Source: Mesorhizobium sp. (GTDB taxonomy: Bacteria; Pseudomonadota; Alphaproteobacteria; Rhizobiales; Rhizobiaceae). From it: a stretch of DNA of 49,960 nt. This document shows, one piece after another, positions 36,056 to 45,099 of the stretch. The stretch spans positions 1-49,960 of the forward strand of contig SAKE01000030.1 in NCBI GenBank assembly GCA_004017275.1. The letters are read 5' to 3'. Made by a program: the position numbers and the translations under genes. Positions within the stretch are counted from its first letter, which is position 1. Every line of letters starts with the position of its first letter. The notes below the pieces were generated by a model that was given only the letters and a program-made list of their open reading frames with translations, made no database searches and was not told the DNA's origin.

Positions 36056-36711
36056 AGCCTCTGGACTACATATGCGAAGGGCAGAGTGACAATGCCGATG
36101 GCACTGCAGAGCGCAGCGTCTATCTGACGTTTGACGACGGTCCCAATTCATTTTTCACACCGCAGATACTCAATGTGCTGGCGCAACATCAGGTGCCGGC
36201 GACCTTCTTCGTTGTTGGGGCCTACGCGGCCGACGAGCCGGAACTCGTTCGCCGAATTATTACAGACGGGCACGGTATAGCCAACCACACGATGACTCAT
36301 CCGGACCTGGCTAAATGCGGGCCCGTCGAAGTCGACCGCCAGATAGTTGAGGCAAACAGAGTCATAGGGATGGCTTGCCCGCAGGCCATGGTTCGGTACT
36401 TTCGTGCACCGTATGGCATCTGGACCGAAGAAGTAATCGCTGCATCAGCGGGTGCGGCATTGGCGCCCGTCCATTGGTCCATTGATCCACGCGACTGGTC
36501 TCGCCCCGGCGTTGACGCCATCGTCGACAGAGTGCTCGCCGATATCCGGCCGGGCGCAATCGTGCTGTTGCACGACGGGTGCGCTCCCGACGAATTGCAA
36601 CCAGGCAATCAAGCCAGTCTGCGCGACCAGACGGTGACAGCGTTGTCACGCCTAATTCCAGAATTGCACGGCCGCGGATTTGTAATCCGATCACTTCCTC
36701 AACACCCCTGA
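36052..36711 (+). CDS. nodB: NodB, chitooligosaccharide deacetylase
   Basis: NodB removes the acetyl group from the non-reducing glucosamine so that NodA can acylate it. The 219-residue protein has the polysaccharide-deacetylase (CE4) motifs LTFDDGPN (catalytic Asp pair), HTMTHPDL (metal His) and RAPYG, and the late motif LLHDG. The ATG at 36052 (MKPLDYICEGQ) overlaps the nodA stop (ATGA). Confidence 0.97.
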   Translation: MKPLDYICEGQSDNADGTAERSVYLTFDDGPNSFFTPQILNVLAQHQVPATFFVVGAYAADEPELVRRIITDGHGIANHTMTHPDLAKCGPVEVDRQIVEANRVIGMACPQAMVRYFRAPYGIWTEEVIAASAGAALAPVHWSIDPRDWSRPGVDAIVDRVLADIRPGAIVLLHDGCAPDELQPGNQASLRDQTVTALSRLIPELHGRGFVIRSLPQHP

Positions 36712-36726
36712 ACAAACAGAGATCCT

Positions 36727-38052
36727 ATGGACCTTCTCACCACAGCCAGTACTGTTGCCGTTTCGTCTTATGCGGTGCTCTCGACTGTTTACAGAGGCAT
36801 GCAAGCGGTCTACTCCCAACCGGAAAATGTTACGCCGCCGTCGGAAAGCTTGTTCGGATCCGACCGTTGGCCGAGCGTGGATGTCATTATCCCCTGCTAC
36901 AATGAGGACCCGCGCACACTCGCGGCGTGTTTAGCTTCCATTGCAAATCAAGATTACGCCGGAACATTTCAGGTCTATCTGGTTGACGACGGTTCTGGAA
37001 ATCGTAATGCCGTCATCCCGGTACATCACGCCTACGAGGGCGACCCGAGATTCAATTTCATTCTGCTCCGCGAGAATGTTGGCAAACGCAAGGCGCAGAT
37101 CGCCGCCATCCGCCGCTCATCTGGAGATTTCGTGCTCAGCGTCGACTCTGACACGACACTTGCGTCCGACGTCATCACAAAGCTTGCAGTAAAAATGCGG
37201 GATTCCATGGTCGGAGCGGCCATGGGCCAGCTGACGGCATACAACCGCAGCGACACTTGGTTGACCCGATTGATCGATATGGAATACTGGCTGGCTTGCA
37301 ATGAGGAGCGCGCGGCGCAAGGTCGCTTTGGTGCGGTCATGTGCTGCTGCGGCCCATGTGCAATGTACCGCCGGTCTTGTCTCCTTTCTCTGCTGGATCA
37401 ATACGAGACGCAGCTGTTCAGGGGGAAACCAAGCGACTTCGGTGAAGACCGTCATCTTACGATCCTCATGCTGAAAGCAGGCTTTCGAACCGAGTACGTT
37501 CCAGGTGCCGTCGCGGCGACAGTCGTTCCGGACAAGATGGGACCTTATTTGCGCCAACAACTCCGCTGGGCACGAAGCACCTTCCGGGACACGATGCTTG
37601 CGCGAGGTCTACTGCGTGGCCTGGATCGCTATCTAACTTTGGATGTGATGGGAGAGAATCTCGGCCCATTGTTGCTCGGCATCGCGGTAGTAACGGCGCT
37701 CGGTGAGCTACTATTTTCACATACAGTAAATTGGTGGACGGTGCTGGCTATTGTCACGATGACCATAATCAGATCTACGGTGTTATCTTTCCGCACTCGG
37801 CAGCTTCGATTCATCGGCTATTCAATGCACGCGTTAATCAGGATATTCCTGTTGATCCCCTTGAAGGCTTACGCCCTGTGTACATTGAGCAATAGCGATT
37901 GGCTGTCGCGTAAAAGTGTTCCCCTGCCCAACAGGAGCACAAAGGAAATCACAAGCGCGATGCCGCTTGCCGGAGCAAATGCTGCGGGCAATTCTGGAAT
38001 TGCGGAGTCACTTCATACTGCAGATCTTTCGCTCACAGCTGGTGAAGTCTGA
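36727..38052 (+). CDS. nodC: NodC, N-acetylglucosaminyltransferase (chitin oligosaccharide synthase)
   Basis: NodC polymerises UDP-GlcNAc into the tetra- or pentameric chitin backbone at the inner membrane. The 441-residue GT2 enzyme has an N-terminal hydrophobic segment, VDVIIPCYNEDP, VYLVDDGSG, SVDSDT, FGEDRHLT and the processivity motif QQLRWARS. A C-terminal membrane cluster follows (LGPLLLGIAVVTALGELLF and later segments). It begins 15 bases after the nodB stop. Confidence 0.97.
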   Translation: MDLLTTASTVAVSSYAVLSTVYRGMQAVYSQPENVTPPSESLFGSDRWPSVDVIIPCYNEDPRTLAACLASIANQDYAGTFQVYLVDDGSGNRNAVIPVHHAYEGDPRFNFILLRENVGKRKAQIAAIRRSSGDFVLSVDSDTTLASDVITKLAVKMRDSMVGAAMGQLTAYNRSDTWLTRLIDMEYWLACNEERAAQGRFGAVMCCCGPCAMYRRSCLLSLLDQYETQLFRGKPSDFGEDRHLTILMLKAGFRTEYVPGAVAATVVPDKMGPYLRQQLRWARSTFRDTMLARGLLRGLDRYLTLDVMGENLGPLLLGIAVVTALGELLFSHTVNWWTVLAIVTMTIIRSTVLSFRTRQLRFIGYSMHALIRIFLLIPLKAYALCTLSNSDWLSRKSVPLPNRSTKEITSAMPLAGANAAGNSGIAESLHTADLSLTAGEV

Positions 38053-38110
38053 CGGCCTTGCAGCGCCGAGTGACCGAGTAAGTTGTGTCAGTCGACACGG
38101 GGTGAAGCTT

Positions 38111-38251
38111 TCGAGTTACCTATGGTCAGAACGGGAACTATCTGGAAGCGACACGTGGCATCTTGACGTTATTCTTTGGCGGAAGCGATACACGCGTCGC
38201 TCCGGCCGCGACTTTCCAAAGGTGCCATCTCAAGGCGGTGGCCTGCTCTGA
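38111..38251 (+). pseudogene. nodS: Probable nodS remnant between nodC and nodI
   Basis: The frame gives SERELSGSDTWHLDV, then KRYT and PSQGG, ending in TGA. NodS, the SAM-dependent N-methyltransferase of Nod factor synthesis, starts with a similar pattern (RELxxxDPWxLDxxxFExKRxT). Only about 45 residues survive, with no SAM motif. In many Mesorhizobium and Bradyrhizobium operons nodS and nodU lie between nodC and nodI, which is where this piece lies. The likeness is short, so this is a medium-confidence call. Confidence 0.55.
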
Positions 38252-38312
38252 ACCAGAATTCGCAAGTAAGCTGCCGGTGGCCAATCGGACTCATTCCGCT
38301 TGAGATAGACGC

Positions 38313-39227
38313 ATGTCCAATGTAGCAATCGACCTTACCGGCGTAACCAAATTATTCGGAAACAAGCTCGTTGTGGACGGGCTGTCCTTCACCGTTGCAT
38401 CGGGAGAGTGCTTCGGTCTGCTGGGGCCGAACGGCGCAGGCAAGAGCACGATTGCGCGTATGCTCCTCGGTATGACCCGGCCTGACGCGGGTGATATAAC
38501 AGTCCTCGGTCTACCAGTGCCGGCACGCAGCCGCTTGGCCCGCAAGGGCATAGGCGTGGTCCCGCAGTTCGACAATCTCGACCTGGAATTTACGGTACGC
38601 GAGAACCTGTTGGTGTTCGGGCGCTACTTCGGCATGAGTACAAGAGAGATCAACGCCGTCATCCCACGGCTCCTCGAGTTCGCTCGCCTTGAGAGCAAGG
38701 CGGATTCACGTGTCGGCCTGCTATCCGGCGGGATGAAGCGGCGCCTGACGCTGGCACGTGCTCTGATCAACGACCCCCAGTTGCTTGTGATGGATGAGCC
38801 CACGACCGGCCTCGACCCGCATGCCCGCCATCTGATCTGGGAGCGACTTCGTTTCCTGCTGGCGAGCGGAAAAACGATCATTTTGACCACCCATTTCATG
38901 GAAGAGGCTGAGCGGCTTTGTGATCGGCTGTGTGTTCTCGAGCGGGGACGCAAGATCGCCGAGGGCAGTCCTCATGCGCTGATCGACGAGTACATTGGGT
39001 GCAACGTGATCGAGATCTTCGGCGGCAATCCACAGGAGCTGATTTCGCTGATCAGACCGTACGTTCAGCGTGTCGAGGTAAGCGGCGAGACGCTCTTTTG
39101 CTATGCGCCTGAGCCGGAGGATGTGCGCATCCAGCTTCGCGGTCGAGCGGGTCTGCGTATTCTAGAGCGTCCACCCAGTCTGGAGGACGTTTTCTTGAGG
39201 TTAACCGGACGTGAGATGGAGAAGTGA
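38313..39227 (+). CDS. nodI: NodI, ATP-binding protein of the Nod factor exporter
   Basis: NodI energises the NodIJ ABC-2 exporter that secretes lipochitooligosaccharides. The 304-residue protein has Walker A GPNGAGKS (38-45), the signature LLSGGMKRRLTLARAL, Walker B LLVMDEPTTGLD and the H-loop LTTHFMEEAERLCDRL. nodJ follows 3 bases after its stop. Confidence 0.96.
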   Translation: MSNVAIDLTGVTKLFGNKLVVDGLSFTVASGECFGLLGPNGAGKSTIARMLLGMTRPDAGDITVLGLPVPARSRLARKGIGVVPQFDNLDLEFTVRENLLVFGRYFGMSTREINAVIPRLLEFARLESKADSRVGLLSGGMKRRLTLARALINDPQLLVMDEPTTGLDPHARHLIWERLRFLLASGKTIILTTHFMEEAERLCDRLCVLERGRKIAEGSPHALIDEYIGCNVIEIFGGNPQELISLIRPYVQRVEVSGETLFCYAPEPEDVRIQLRGRAGLRILERPPSLEDVFLRLTGREMEK

Positions 39228-39230
39228 GCA

Positions 39231-40019
39231 ATGGGTGAACGTTTTGCGGCCGCTCTACCCGCCAACGCCTGGAACTGGATCGCGGTGTGGCGCCGCAATC
39301 ATCTGGCATGGAAGAAGGTGGCATTTGCTTCAATGCTCGGCACCCTTGCTGATCCGATGATTTACCTTTTCGGGCTCGGCACTGGCCTTGGACTGTTGGT
39401 AGGCCGCATCGAAGGTGCATCCTACATCGCCTTTCTGGCAGCCGGCATGGTTGCGACGAGCGCGATGACAGCATCAACCTTCGAAACAATTTACGCGGTT
39501 TTCGGTCGAATGCGCGATCAGGGCACTTGGGAAGCAATCCTGCACACACAACTTACCCTCGGCGACATCGTTCTCGGTGAATTGACCTGGGCAGCCACAA
39601 AGGCCTTTCTGGCCGGTACGACAATTGCGATTGTTGCCGCCGCGCTAGGTTATGCCGCGTGGACGTCGGTTCTCTACGTGCTGCCGGTCATCGCTCTCAC
39701 CGGGTTCGCCTTTGCGAGCCTGGCCATGCTCGTCATCGCGCTCGCGCCCAGTTATCACTATTTTATTTTCTATCAGACGCTTGTCATCACACCCATGCTG
39801 TTCCTTTCGGGCGCGGTTTTTCCAGTCGGCCAATTGCCAGGAGTGTTTCAGCAGATTGCGGCCTTCTCGCCGCTGGCGAATTCTATCGATCTAATCCGTC
39901 CGGTGATGCTCGGCCGCCTGGGCGACAATGTAGGGCTGCATATAGGCGCACTTTGCATGTTCGCTGTATTGCCTTTTTTTCTGTCGGCTGGACTGTTTCA
40001 TCGACGACTAATGCGTTGA
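39231..40019 (+). CDS. nodJ: NodJ, membrane protein of the Nod factor exporter
   Basis: The 262-residue ABC-2-type permease pairs with NodI. About six membrane segments can be picked out, for example MIYLFGLGTGLGLLVG and FYQTLVITPMLFLSGAVFPV. The latter is a conserved ABC-2 stretch. The motif SPLANSIDLIRPV near the C-terminus is typical of NodJ. Confidence 0.96.
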   Translation: MGERFAAALPANAWNWIAVWRRNHLAWKKVAFASMLGTLADPMIYLFGLGTGLGLLVGRIEGASYIAFLAAGMVATSAMTASTFETIYAVFGRMRDQGTWEAILHTQLTLGDIVLGELTWAATKAFLAGTTIAIVAAALGYAAWTSVLYVLPVIALTGFAFASLAMLVIALAPSYHYFIFYQTLVITPMLFLSGAVFPVGQLPGVFQQIAAFSPLANSIDLIRPVMLGRLGDNVGLHIGALCMFAVLPFFLSAGLFHRRLMR

Positions 40020-40056
40020 CGCTTACCTACGCCCATCAACGAGAAGGAGGTCCGCA

Positions 40057-40209
40057 ATGCCGGATTGCAAACTGCCCCCAGCGGCCCGGAGGCATGCGTG
40101 TGCCAGGAATCGCGAGTGGTACAACAACGCCGAAGCCGGGCGCCACCCAGCCGCTGCAGGCACGCGCCCATCTTCGCGACCACACCTCGGAGTACAGGCT
40201 GGGTGGTGA
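40057..40209 (+). CDS. Possible small ORF (50 aa) with a perfect Shine-Dalgarno
   Basis: AAGGAGGT at 40044-40051 lies 5 bases before an ATG that opens 50 codons (MPDCKLPPAARRHAC, then NREWYNNAEAGRH). The ribosome site is the strongest in the nod operon, but the protein is Pro/Arg-rich and matches nothing I recognise. The site may have belonged to a lost gene between nodJ and nodH. Rated low. Confidence 0.3.
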   Translation: MPDCKLPPAARRHACARNREWYNNAEAGRHPAAAGTRPSSRPHLGVQAGW

Positions 40210-40308
40210 GGCGCGCGGACCCACCCGGAGCGTTCAAGCGATAGCAGCCAAGCTTCTTGTGCGCGTCCCCAGACCGTCGCGGCCATTATTTAGTTGGATA
40301 CACATGCA

Positions 40309-41070
40309 ATGACCCACAACGAACCAACTCCTGAGCCTTTTGTGATCCTTGCTATGCCAAGGACCGGAACACACTATTTAGAAGAATTGCTAAACGAGCA
40401 TCCGACCGTTCTGAGTAACGGTGAGTTGCTAAACGAATATGATCCCAATTGGCCCAGCACGGATCGCCTGCTAGGCACGGATCGCGAGCTTCTTGAGCTT
40501 GCCTATGTGCGCTGCCCTATGCGCGACTACAAGAATGTGACGCATCTTGGCTGCAAGATCAATGAACCTCAGTTTCGCGAGCGTCCAGCATTCTTTGCGG
40601 AATTAGCTCGTTGGCCAGCACTCAAGGTCATCCTCGTTGTTCGCCGAAACGTATTGGAATCGCTCCGATCCTTTGTGCAGGCCAGGGAAAGCGGTCAGTG
40701 GCTGAAGTTCAGCTCGGACAACGATACCGCTCGGCCACCGAGCGTCAGGTTGTCAATCGCCGACTGTGAGGCTTATTTCAAAGCCGCCGACGATTTTCAC
40801 GCTCGCGTTATGGACTCCTTCACGTCGACCAACCTGCTTGTAATGGAATACGAGAGCCTACTTCACGAACCTGCCCAATGCTTGGGAGCGGTTTGGGATT
40901 TCCTGGGCGTTCCAGCGCTTGAGCCATCAGATAACGCCATCTTGCAGCGCCAGGAAACGCGACCGCTTGATCAAACGGTGGAGAACTTTGACGAGTTGCG
41001 GATTCACTTCGCACGCGGACCTTATTCAAGATTTTTTGACCTCGGAGATTCAATGCGCTCCTACGCTTAA
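40309..41070 (+). CDS. nodH: NodH, Nod factor 6-O-sulfotransferase
   Basis: NodH moves sulfate from PAPS to the reducing-end glucosamine of the Nod factor, the modification required by alfalfa-type hosts. The 253-residue protein has the 5'-phosphosulfate loop AMPRTGTHYLEELLNEHP near the N-terminus and the 3'-phosphate region VVRRNVLESLRSFVQ around residue 110. The NodH-type QETRPLDQTVENFDELR lies near the end. The ATG at 40309 (MTHNEPTPEPF) matches the family start. PAPS-making nodPQ genes are not in the window. It is probably the last gene of the nod box 2 operon. Confidence 0.93.
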   Translation: MTHNEPTPEPFVILAMPRTGTHYLEELLNEHPTVLSNGELLNEYDPNWPSTDRLLGTDRELLELAYVRCPMRDYKNVTHLGCKINEPQFRERPAFFAELARWPALKVILVVRRNVLESLRSFVQARESGQWLKFSSDNDTARPPSVRLSIADCEAYFKAADDFHARVMDSFTSTNLLVMEYESLLHEPAQCLGAVWDFLGVPALEPSDNAILQRQETRPLDQTVENFDELRIHFARGPYSRFFDLGDSMRSYA

Positions 41071-41358
41071 TCGCTTGTACCGCGTGCTCTGATGGGCGTG
41101 TAGGATATCCTGCAGTTTGCGCGCATTCCGTCGCAAAACTGACAAACCAAAGTCACCAAGACGACAGAGATATCGGCCGGCAGTCGATCTGCGGCAGACA
41201 TCAAAGACACGGCCGCAAGGCGACCTGGTCAATTCCCTCTCTGGCGAAGCACTTCTTCAGACGCGATCTTTGGCGAGCCTTGAGTGCAAATTCCGGCAAA
41301 GGTGGAGGGTTCCAGTGCGCAACCCGCACCAATCTCGCTGGACGGGACAGGCCTCCAG

Positions 41359-41375
41359 TTGGCACGGCGCTTGCT
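41359..41375 (+). promoter_or_regulatory. Consensus sigma-54 (-24/-12) promoter of dctA
   Basis: TTGGCACGGCGCTTGCT fits the RpoN consensus TGGCACG-N4-TTGC exactly. It lies about 85 bases before the dctA start. Rhizobial dctA genes are known to be RpoN-dependent with DctD or NifA as activator, so position and target agree. No clear activator site was found upstream. Confidence 0.85.
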
Positions 41376-41459
41376 CCGAGATGACAGCAGCGCTCGACCG
41401 GAGCGCAGCATGGGAGAAGGAGGAGCCCCCACCCCGATCCGGTCAGGGAGAGAGAAACG

Positions 41460-42746
41460 GTGTTGGTTCCAAGAGTCCCCCGCGCGATCGCAGCGCCCCG
41501 CAAGCCCCATTTTGCCCGGACCTACGTGCAGGTGCTTGCCGCCATAGTCCTGGGAGCCGCAATTGGCTACCTCTATCCGGAAACCGGCCAGAGCCTGAAG
41601 CCGCTCGGCGATGCCTTCATCAAAGTCGTCAAGATGATTATCGCACCTGTCATCTTCCTGACAATTGCGACCGGCATTGCCGGCATGAGCGATCTGCAGA
41701 AGGTCGGCCGAGTTGCCGCCAAGGCGATGGTTTATTTCCTCACCTTCTCGACACTTGCACTCGTTGTCGGACTGATTGTCGCGAATATCGTTCAACCTGG
41801 CGCTGGCCTCAACATCGATCCGGCCTCGCTCGATGTCCAAGCCGTTAAGGGCTATGTGGCCACGGCTCACGAGCAGTCCGTGACCAGCTTCCTGATGAAC
41901 ATCATCCCGTCAACGATTGCCAGTGCCTTCGCGGAAGGCGACATCCTGCAAGTCCTGTTCTTCTCGGTCCTGTTCGGCATTGCTTTGGCGATGACCGGAG
42001 AGACGAGCAGGCCGGTCGTTACCTTTCTCCAGGCGCTTACCGCCCCCATTTTTAAGCTCGTCGGCATTCTGATGAAGGCTGCACCCATCGGCGCCTTCGG
42101 CGCAATGGCCTTTACGATCGGCAAATACGGAATCGGTTCGGTGGCCAACCTCGCGATACTGGTCGCGACGTTCTATCTTACCGCCTTCCTCTTCGTGTTC
42201 GGGGTTCTCGGCGCGGTCTGCCGCTACAACGGCTTCTCGATCTTTTCTCTCGTCCGCTACATCAAGGACGAGCTGCTGCTTGTCCTGGCAACGTCCTCCT
42301 CGGAGGCCGCGCTGCCCTCGCTAATGGAGAAGATGGAGAAGGCCGGCGCCGCCCGTTCGGTCGTAAGTCTCGTCATCCCTACTGGATACTCATTCAATCT
42401 GGACGGTACCAATATCTACATGACGATCGCCGCCCTCTTCATCGCCCAGGCGACGAACACAGATTTGTCAATTGCCGATCAGATCCTCCTGCTGCTAATT
42501 GCGATGCTTTCCTCGAAGGGTGCGGCAGGCGTCACCGGCGCCGGCTTCATCACATTGGCCGCTACTCTCTCTGTCGTGCCGAGTGTTCCCGTTGCCGGAA
42601 TGGCTCTAATTCTTGGCGTGGACCGCTTCATGTCGGAATGCCGCGCGCTGACGAATTTAGTCGGTAATGCGGTGGCATCGCTCGTTGTCGCTCGCTGGGA
42701 AGGCGAATTGGACCAGTCACGGATGGAAACCGCTTTCCGCGGTTAG
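41460..42746 (+). CDS. dctA: DctA, C4-dicarboxylate/proton symporter
   Basis: DctA imports succinate, malate and fumarate, the carbon source plants give to bacteroids. The 428-residue protein has the DAACS-family signatures: LVKMIIAPVIFLT-like VVKMIIAPVIFLTIATGIAG, the serine-rich LATSSSEAALPSLMEKMEK, PTGYSFNLDGTNIYM and SVPVAGMALILGVDRF. There are about eight membrane segments. The start seems to be GTG at 41460 with AGGGAGA upstream. The N-terminus is short and basic. dctB and dctD, usually divergent from dctA, are not next to it. Confidence 0.93.
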   Translation: MLVPRVPRAIAAPRKPHFARTYVQVLAAIVLGAAIGYLYPETGQSLKPLGDAFIKVVKMIIAPVIFLTIATGIAGMSDLQKVGRVAAKAMVYFLTFSTLALVVGLIVANIVQPGAGLNIDPASLDVQAVKGYVATAHEQSVTSFLMNIIPSTIASAFAEGDILQVLFFSVLFGIALAMTGETSRPVVTFLQALTAPIFKLVGILMKAAPIGAFGAMAFTIGKYGIGSVANLAILVATFYLTAFLFVFGVLGAVCRYNGFSIFSLVRYIKDELLLVLATSSSEAALPSLMEKMEKAGAARSVVSLVIPTGYSFNLDGTNIYMTIAALFIAQATNTDLSIADQILLLLIAMLSSKGAAGVTGAGFITLAATLSVVPSVPVAGMALILGVDRFMSECRALTNLVGNAVASLVVARWEGELDQSRMETAFRG

Positions 42747-43021
42747 GGTTACATCAAACTGGCTCCCCGCAAGCAAGATCGCAACAGCGCGACGTGTAAG
42801 TAGCGGCCTTGACACAACAGTCGAATTGCCAGCCTCCAAAGAGCGCTGGAAATAGAGTACTAACGCAGTGAGTAATACAACACCATGAAGCCCCTAAGCA
42901 AACGAACGGTTCACGGAGACTCATCTGGGTGCGCATGGAGCGCTGTTCGTCGAATGCGCTATCCGCGGGGTGGGGGAACTATTTCAGCTTGCCGCCCCAA
43001 GCCGTCGCGGGATCGCACCGG

Positions 43022-44083
43022 ATGACGGAGGACCGGCCGATCAGAATCGCTAGGGGAAAGCGCGTCACAATTGCCGATCTCGCCCGCGAAGCCGGAGTCA
43101 GCGTAGCAACAGTCGATCGGGTTCTGAACGTCCGCCTTCCGGTGCGAGAGGAGACCGCCCAGCGGGTCCATGCGGCCGCGCACGCGATCGGCTATCATGC
43201 TGCCGGTCTCATCAAACAGCGCTTGCAGCAGCACCTGCCGCACTACAAGCTGGGCTTCATCTTGAGAAAACCTGCCCACGATTTTTACCAAGATTTCGCT
43301 CGCAAGATCGAAGAGTCGGTCAGTATGGCTAAATCCTTCCACGGCCTTCCGATCATCGAGTTCGCGCAGTCACATTTGCCGCGTGACCTGCTCCCGCTTC
43401 TTAAGGACCTTGGAAGCCGCTGCCAGGCGATCGCCATGGTGGCGGCCGATCACCCGAAAATCACAGCATCAGTCGAGGAGCTCAAGGCGAAAGGTATCCC
43501 GGTATTTTCGCTGTTATCCGACTTCGCCGATGGCGTGCGCGAGGGCTACATCGGCCTCAACAACAGCAAGGTCGGACGGACTGCCGCTTGGGTGTTTTCC
43601 AAGGCCGCAAAACGGCCCGGCAAGGTGGCGGTGTTTGTCGGAAGCCATCGCTTCCAGGCGCATGCGACGCGGGAAACGGCCTTTCGTGCCTATTTTCGTG
43701 AGAACGCGCCCAAATTCGAGGTGCTTGATCCGCTCGTGAACCTTGATGAACGGCAGCTCACTTACGAAAAATTGCTGGATCTTATGCAGCGGGAACCAGA
43801 GCTCGTCGGCTTCTATATGGCCGGCGGGGGTATAGAGGGAGCAATTTCCGCGCTCCGAGAAGAGGGGAGCGGTCAGGATCTCGTCGCGATCGTGAGTGAA
43901 ATGACGCCGCAGTCACGTGGGGCGCTTGCGGATGACATCTTGACGATGGCGGTCGGCACGCCAATGCGCCGACTTTGCCAGGAGCTGATAATGGCAATGG
44001 AGCGGGCCATCAAAGCCGGCGTCGCGGAGAGCCCGGGGCAGACATTTCTGCCGTTCGACATTTATCTTCCGGAAAATATTTGA
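43022..44083 (+). CDS. LacI-family transcriptional regulator
   Basis: A 353-residue repressor. The N-terminal helix-turn-helix VTIADLAREAGVSVATVDRV with the LacI hinge follows a short leader. The periplasmic-binding-protein-like effector domain spans about residues 85-345 (YKLGFILRKPAHDFYQ, VGFYMAGGGIEG). The ATG at 43022 is chosen as nearest the HTH; earlier starts in the frame add an unlikely leader. Next to it are dctA (upstream) and an isomerase-like gene 164 bases downstream. It probably senses a sugar or polyol and controls that downstream gene; the ligand is unknown. Confidence 0.85.
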   Translation: MTEDRPIRIARGKRVTIADLAREAGVSVATVDRVLNVRLPVREETAQRVHAAAHAIGYHAAGLIKQRLQQHLPHYKLGFILRKPAHDFYQDFARKIEESVSMAKSFHGLPIIEFAQSHLPRDLLPLLKDLGSRCQAIAMVAADHPKITASVEELKAKGIPVFSLLSDFADGVREGYIGLNNSKVGRTAAWVFSKAAKRPGKVAVFVGSHRFQAHATRETAFRAYFRENAPKFEVLDPLVNLDERQLTYEKLLDLMQREPELVGFYMAGGGIEGAISALREEGSGQDLVAIVSEMTPQSRGALADDILTMAVGTPMRRLCQELIMAMERAIKAGVAESPGQTFLPFDIYLPENI

Positions 44084-44247
44084 CCTTGATGGATTTCTAT
44101 CATGAGCGCCCATTTTCCTTTCACCGATGAAAGGAAAGCTCGATTGACTCGGCCGTCTCTGTCCGATCTGTGAACCGGCGTGGTTCCGTCTTGAAAGAAG
44201 CCGGATGCCGAAATGGCAGCCGCGCTTCATGGAAGGAAAGTCAAGCA

Positions 44248-45051
44248 ATGCGCCAGGTATCGCCCCGCTTTGCACTCGATCACATGGCGGCGCCCCGCCT
44301 TGACGTCAGTGCGCTTTTCGCGCTTGCCCGTGACCAAGGCCTGACCGACGTCCAAATCCGTTACCCTCATTTCAGCAATCCTGTCGCACGCGGCATTCCG
44401 GCTGCGGACGTTCGGTTTGCCGCTACCGAAGCGGGCGTCACGATCATCTCTGTCAACGCCTTGCAGCGGTTCAACGACTGGACTCCAACGCGTCAGGCCG
44501 AGGCAAGCAACCTCGCCGATTATGCGACGGCGTGCGGGGCGGAGACGCTCGTGTTGGTGCCGGCCAACCGCAGCTCGTGGCCCACCAATAGCGAGCGCCA
44601 GGACAATCTTCGTTTCGCTCTAAACGAGATCAAGCCAATCCTCCAGTCGCGGGGTCTGATCGGTCTCATCGAGCCGCTGGGTTTCCGAACCTGCTCGCTT
44701 CGATCAAAGAAGGAAGCGGCCGAGGCCGTTGCCGCGGTTGATGGCCAGTCCGTCTTTCGCCTCGTGCACGACACGTTCCACCACACCCTGGCCGGGGAGA
44801 CATGCCTGTTCTGCGAGCTTACCGGCCTGGTGCACATTTCAAGCGTAAACGACCCGACCTTCTGGATTTACCCCGATCGCTTTCTTGCAGGTTCCGACAA
44901 TGGCAGCCAGATTCAGGCGCTGCTGGATGGCGGCTACGCGGGACCTTTCTCGTTCGAGCTGGTCGAGGAAGTCCATTCTCTGGACGATCTCGCAGGCGCA
45001 CTTGCCGCCAGCATCGACTTTATCCGGCGAGGGCTATTGTCGTCAGAGTAG
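44248..45051 (+). CDS. Sugar-phosphate isomerase/epimerase-like TIM-barrel protein
   Basis: A 267-residue protein of the AP-endonuclease-2/xylose-isomerase-like TIM-barrel family (IolE/MocC-like). Visible are ARDQGLTDVQIRYPHFS, AATEAGVTIISVNALQRFND, LVLVPANRSSW, GLIEPLGFRTCSLRSKKEAA, RLVHDTFHH and HISSVNDPTFW. The metal-binding Glu, Asp and His residues are plausible in the last four. The start MRQVSPRFALDHM has AAGGAAAG upstream. It is likely in sugar or inositol catabolism under the LacI regulator. Comparison with rhizopine gene mocC is a guess. Confidence 0.7.
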   Translation: MRQVSPRFALDHMAAPRLDVSALFALARDQGLTDVQIRYPHFSNPVARGIPAADVRFAATEAGVTIISVNALQRFNDWTPTRQAEASNLADYATACGAETLVLVPANRSSWPTNSERQDNLRFALNEIKPILQSRGLIGLIEPLGFRTCSLRSKKEAAEAVAAVDGQSVFRLVHDTFHHTLAGETCLFCELTGLVHISSVNDPTFWIYPDRFLAGSDNGSQIQALLDGGYAGPFSFELVEEVHSLDDLAGALAASIDFIRRGLLSSE

Positions 45052-45099
45052 ATGGTGACAGGAGTAGTGACTATAGGTGCGCCTGAATTTTCCGTGGGT

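Noticed and set aside
41103..41120. Possible NifA upstream site (TGT-N10-GCA) before dctA
   Set aside because: The right half-site departs from ACA, so it does not meet the TGT-N10-ACA consensus.
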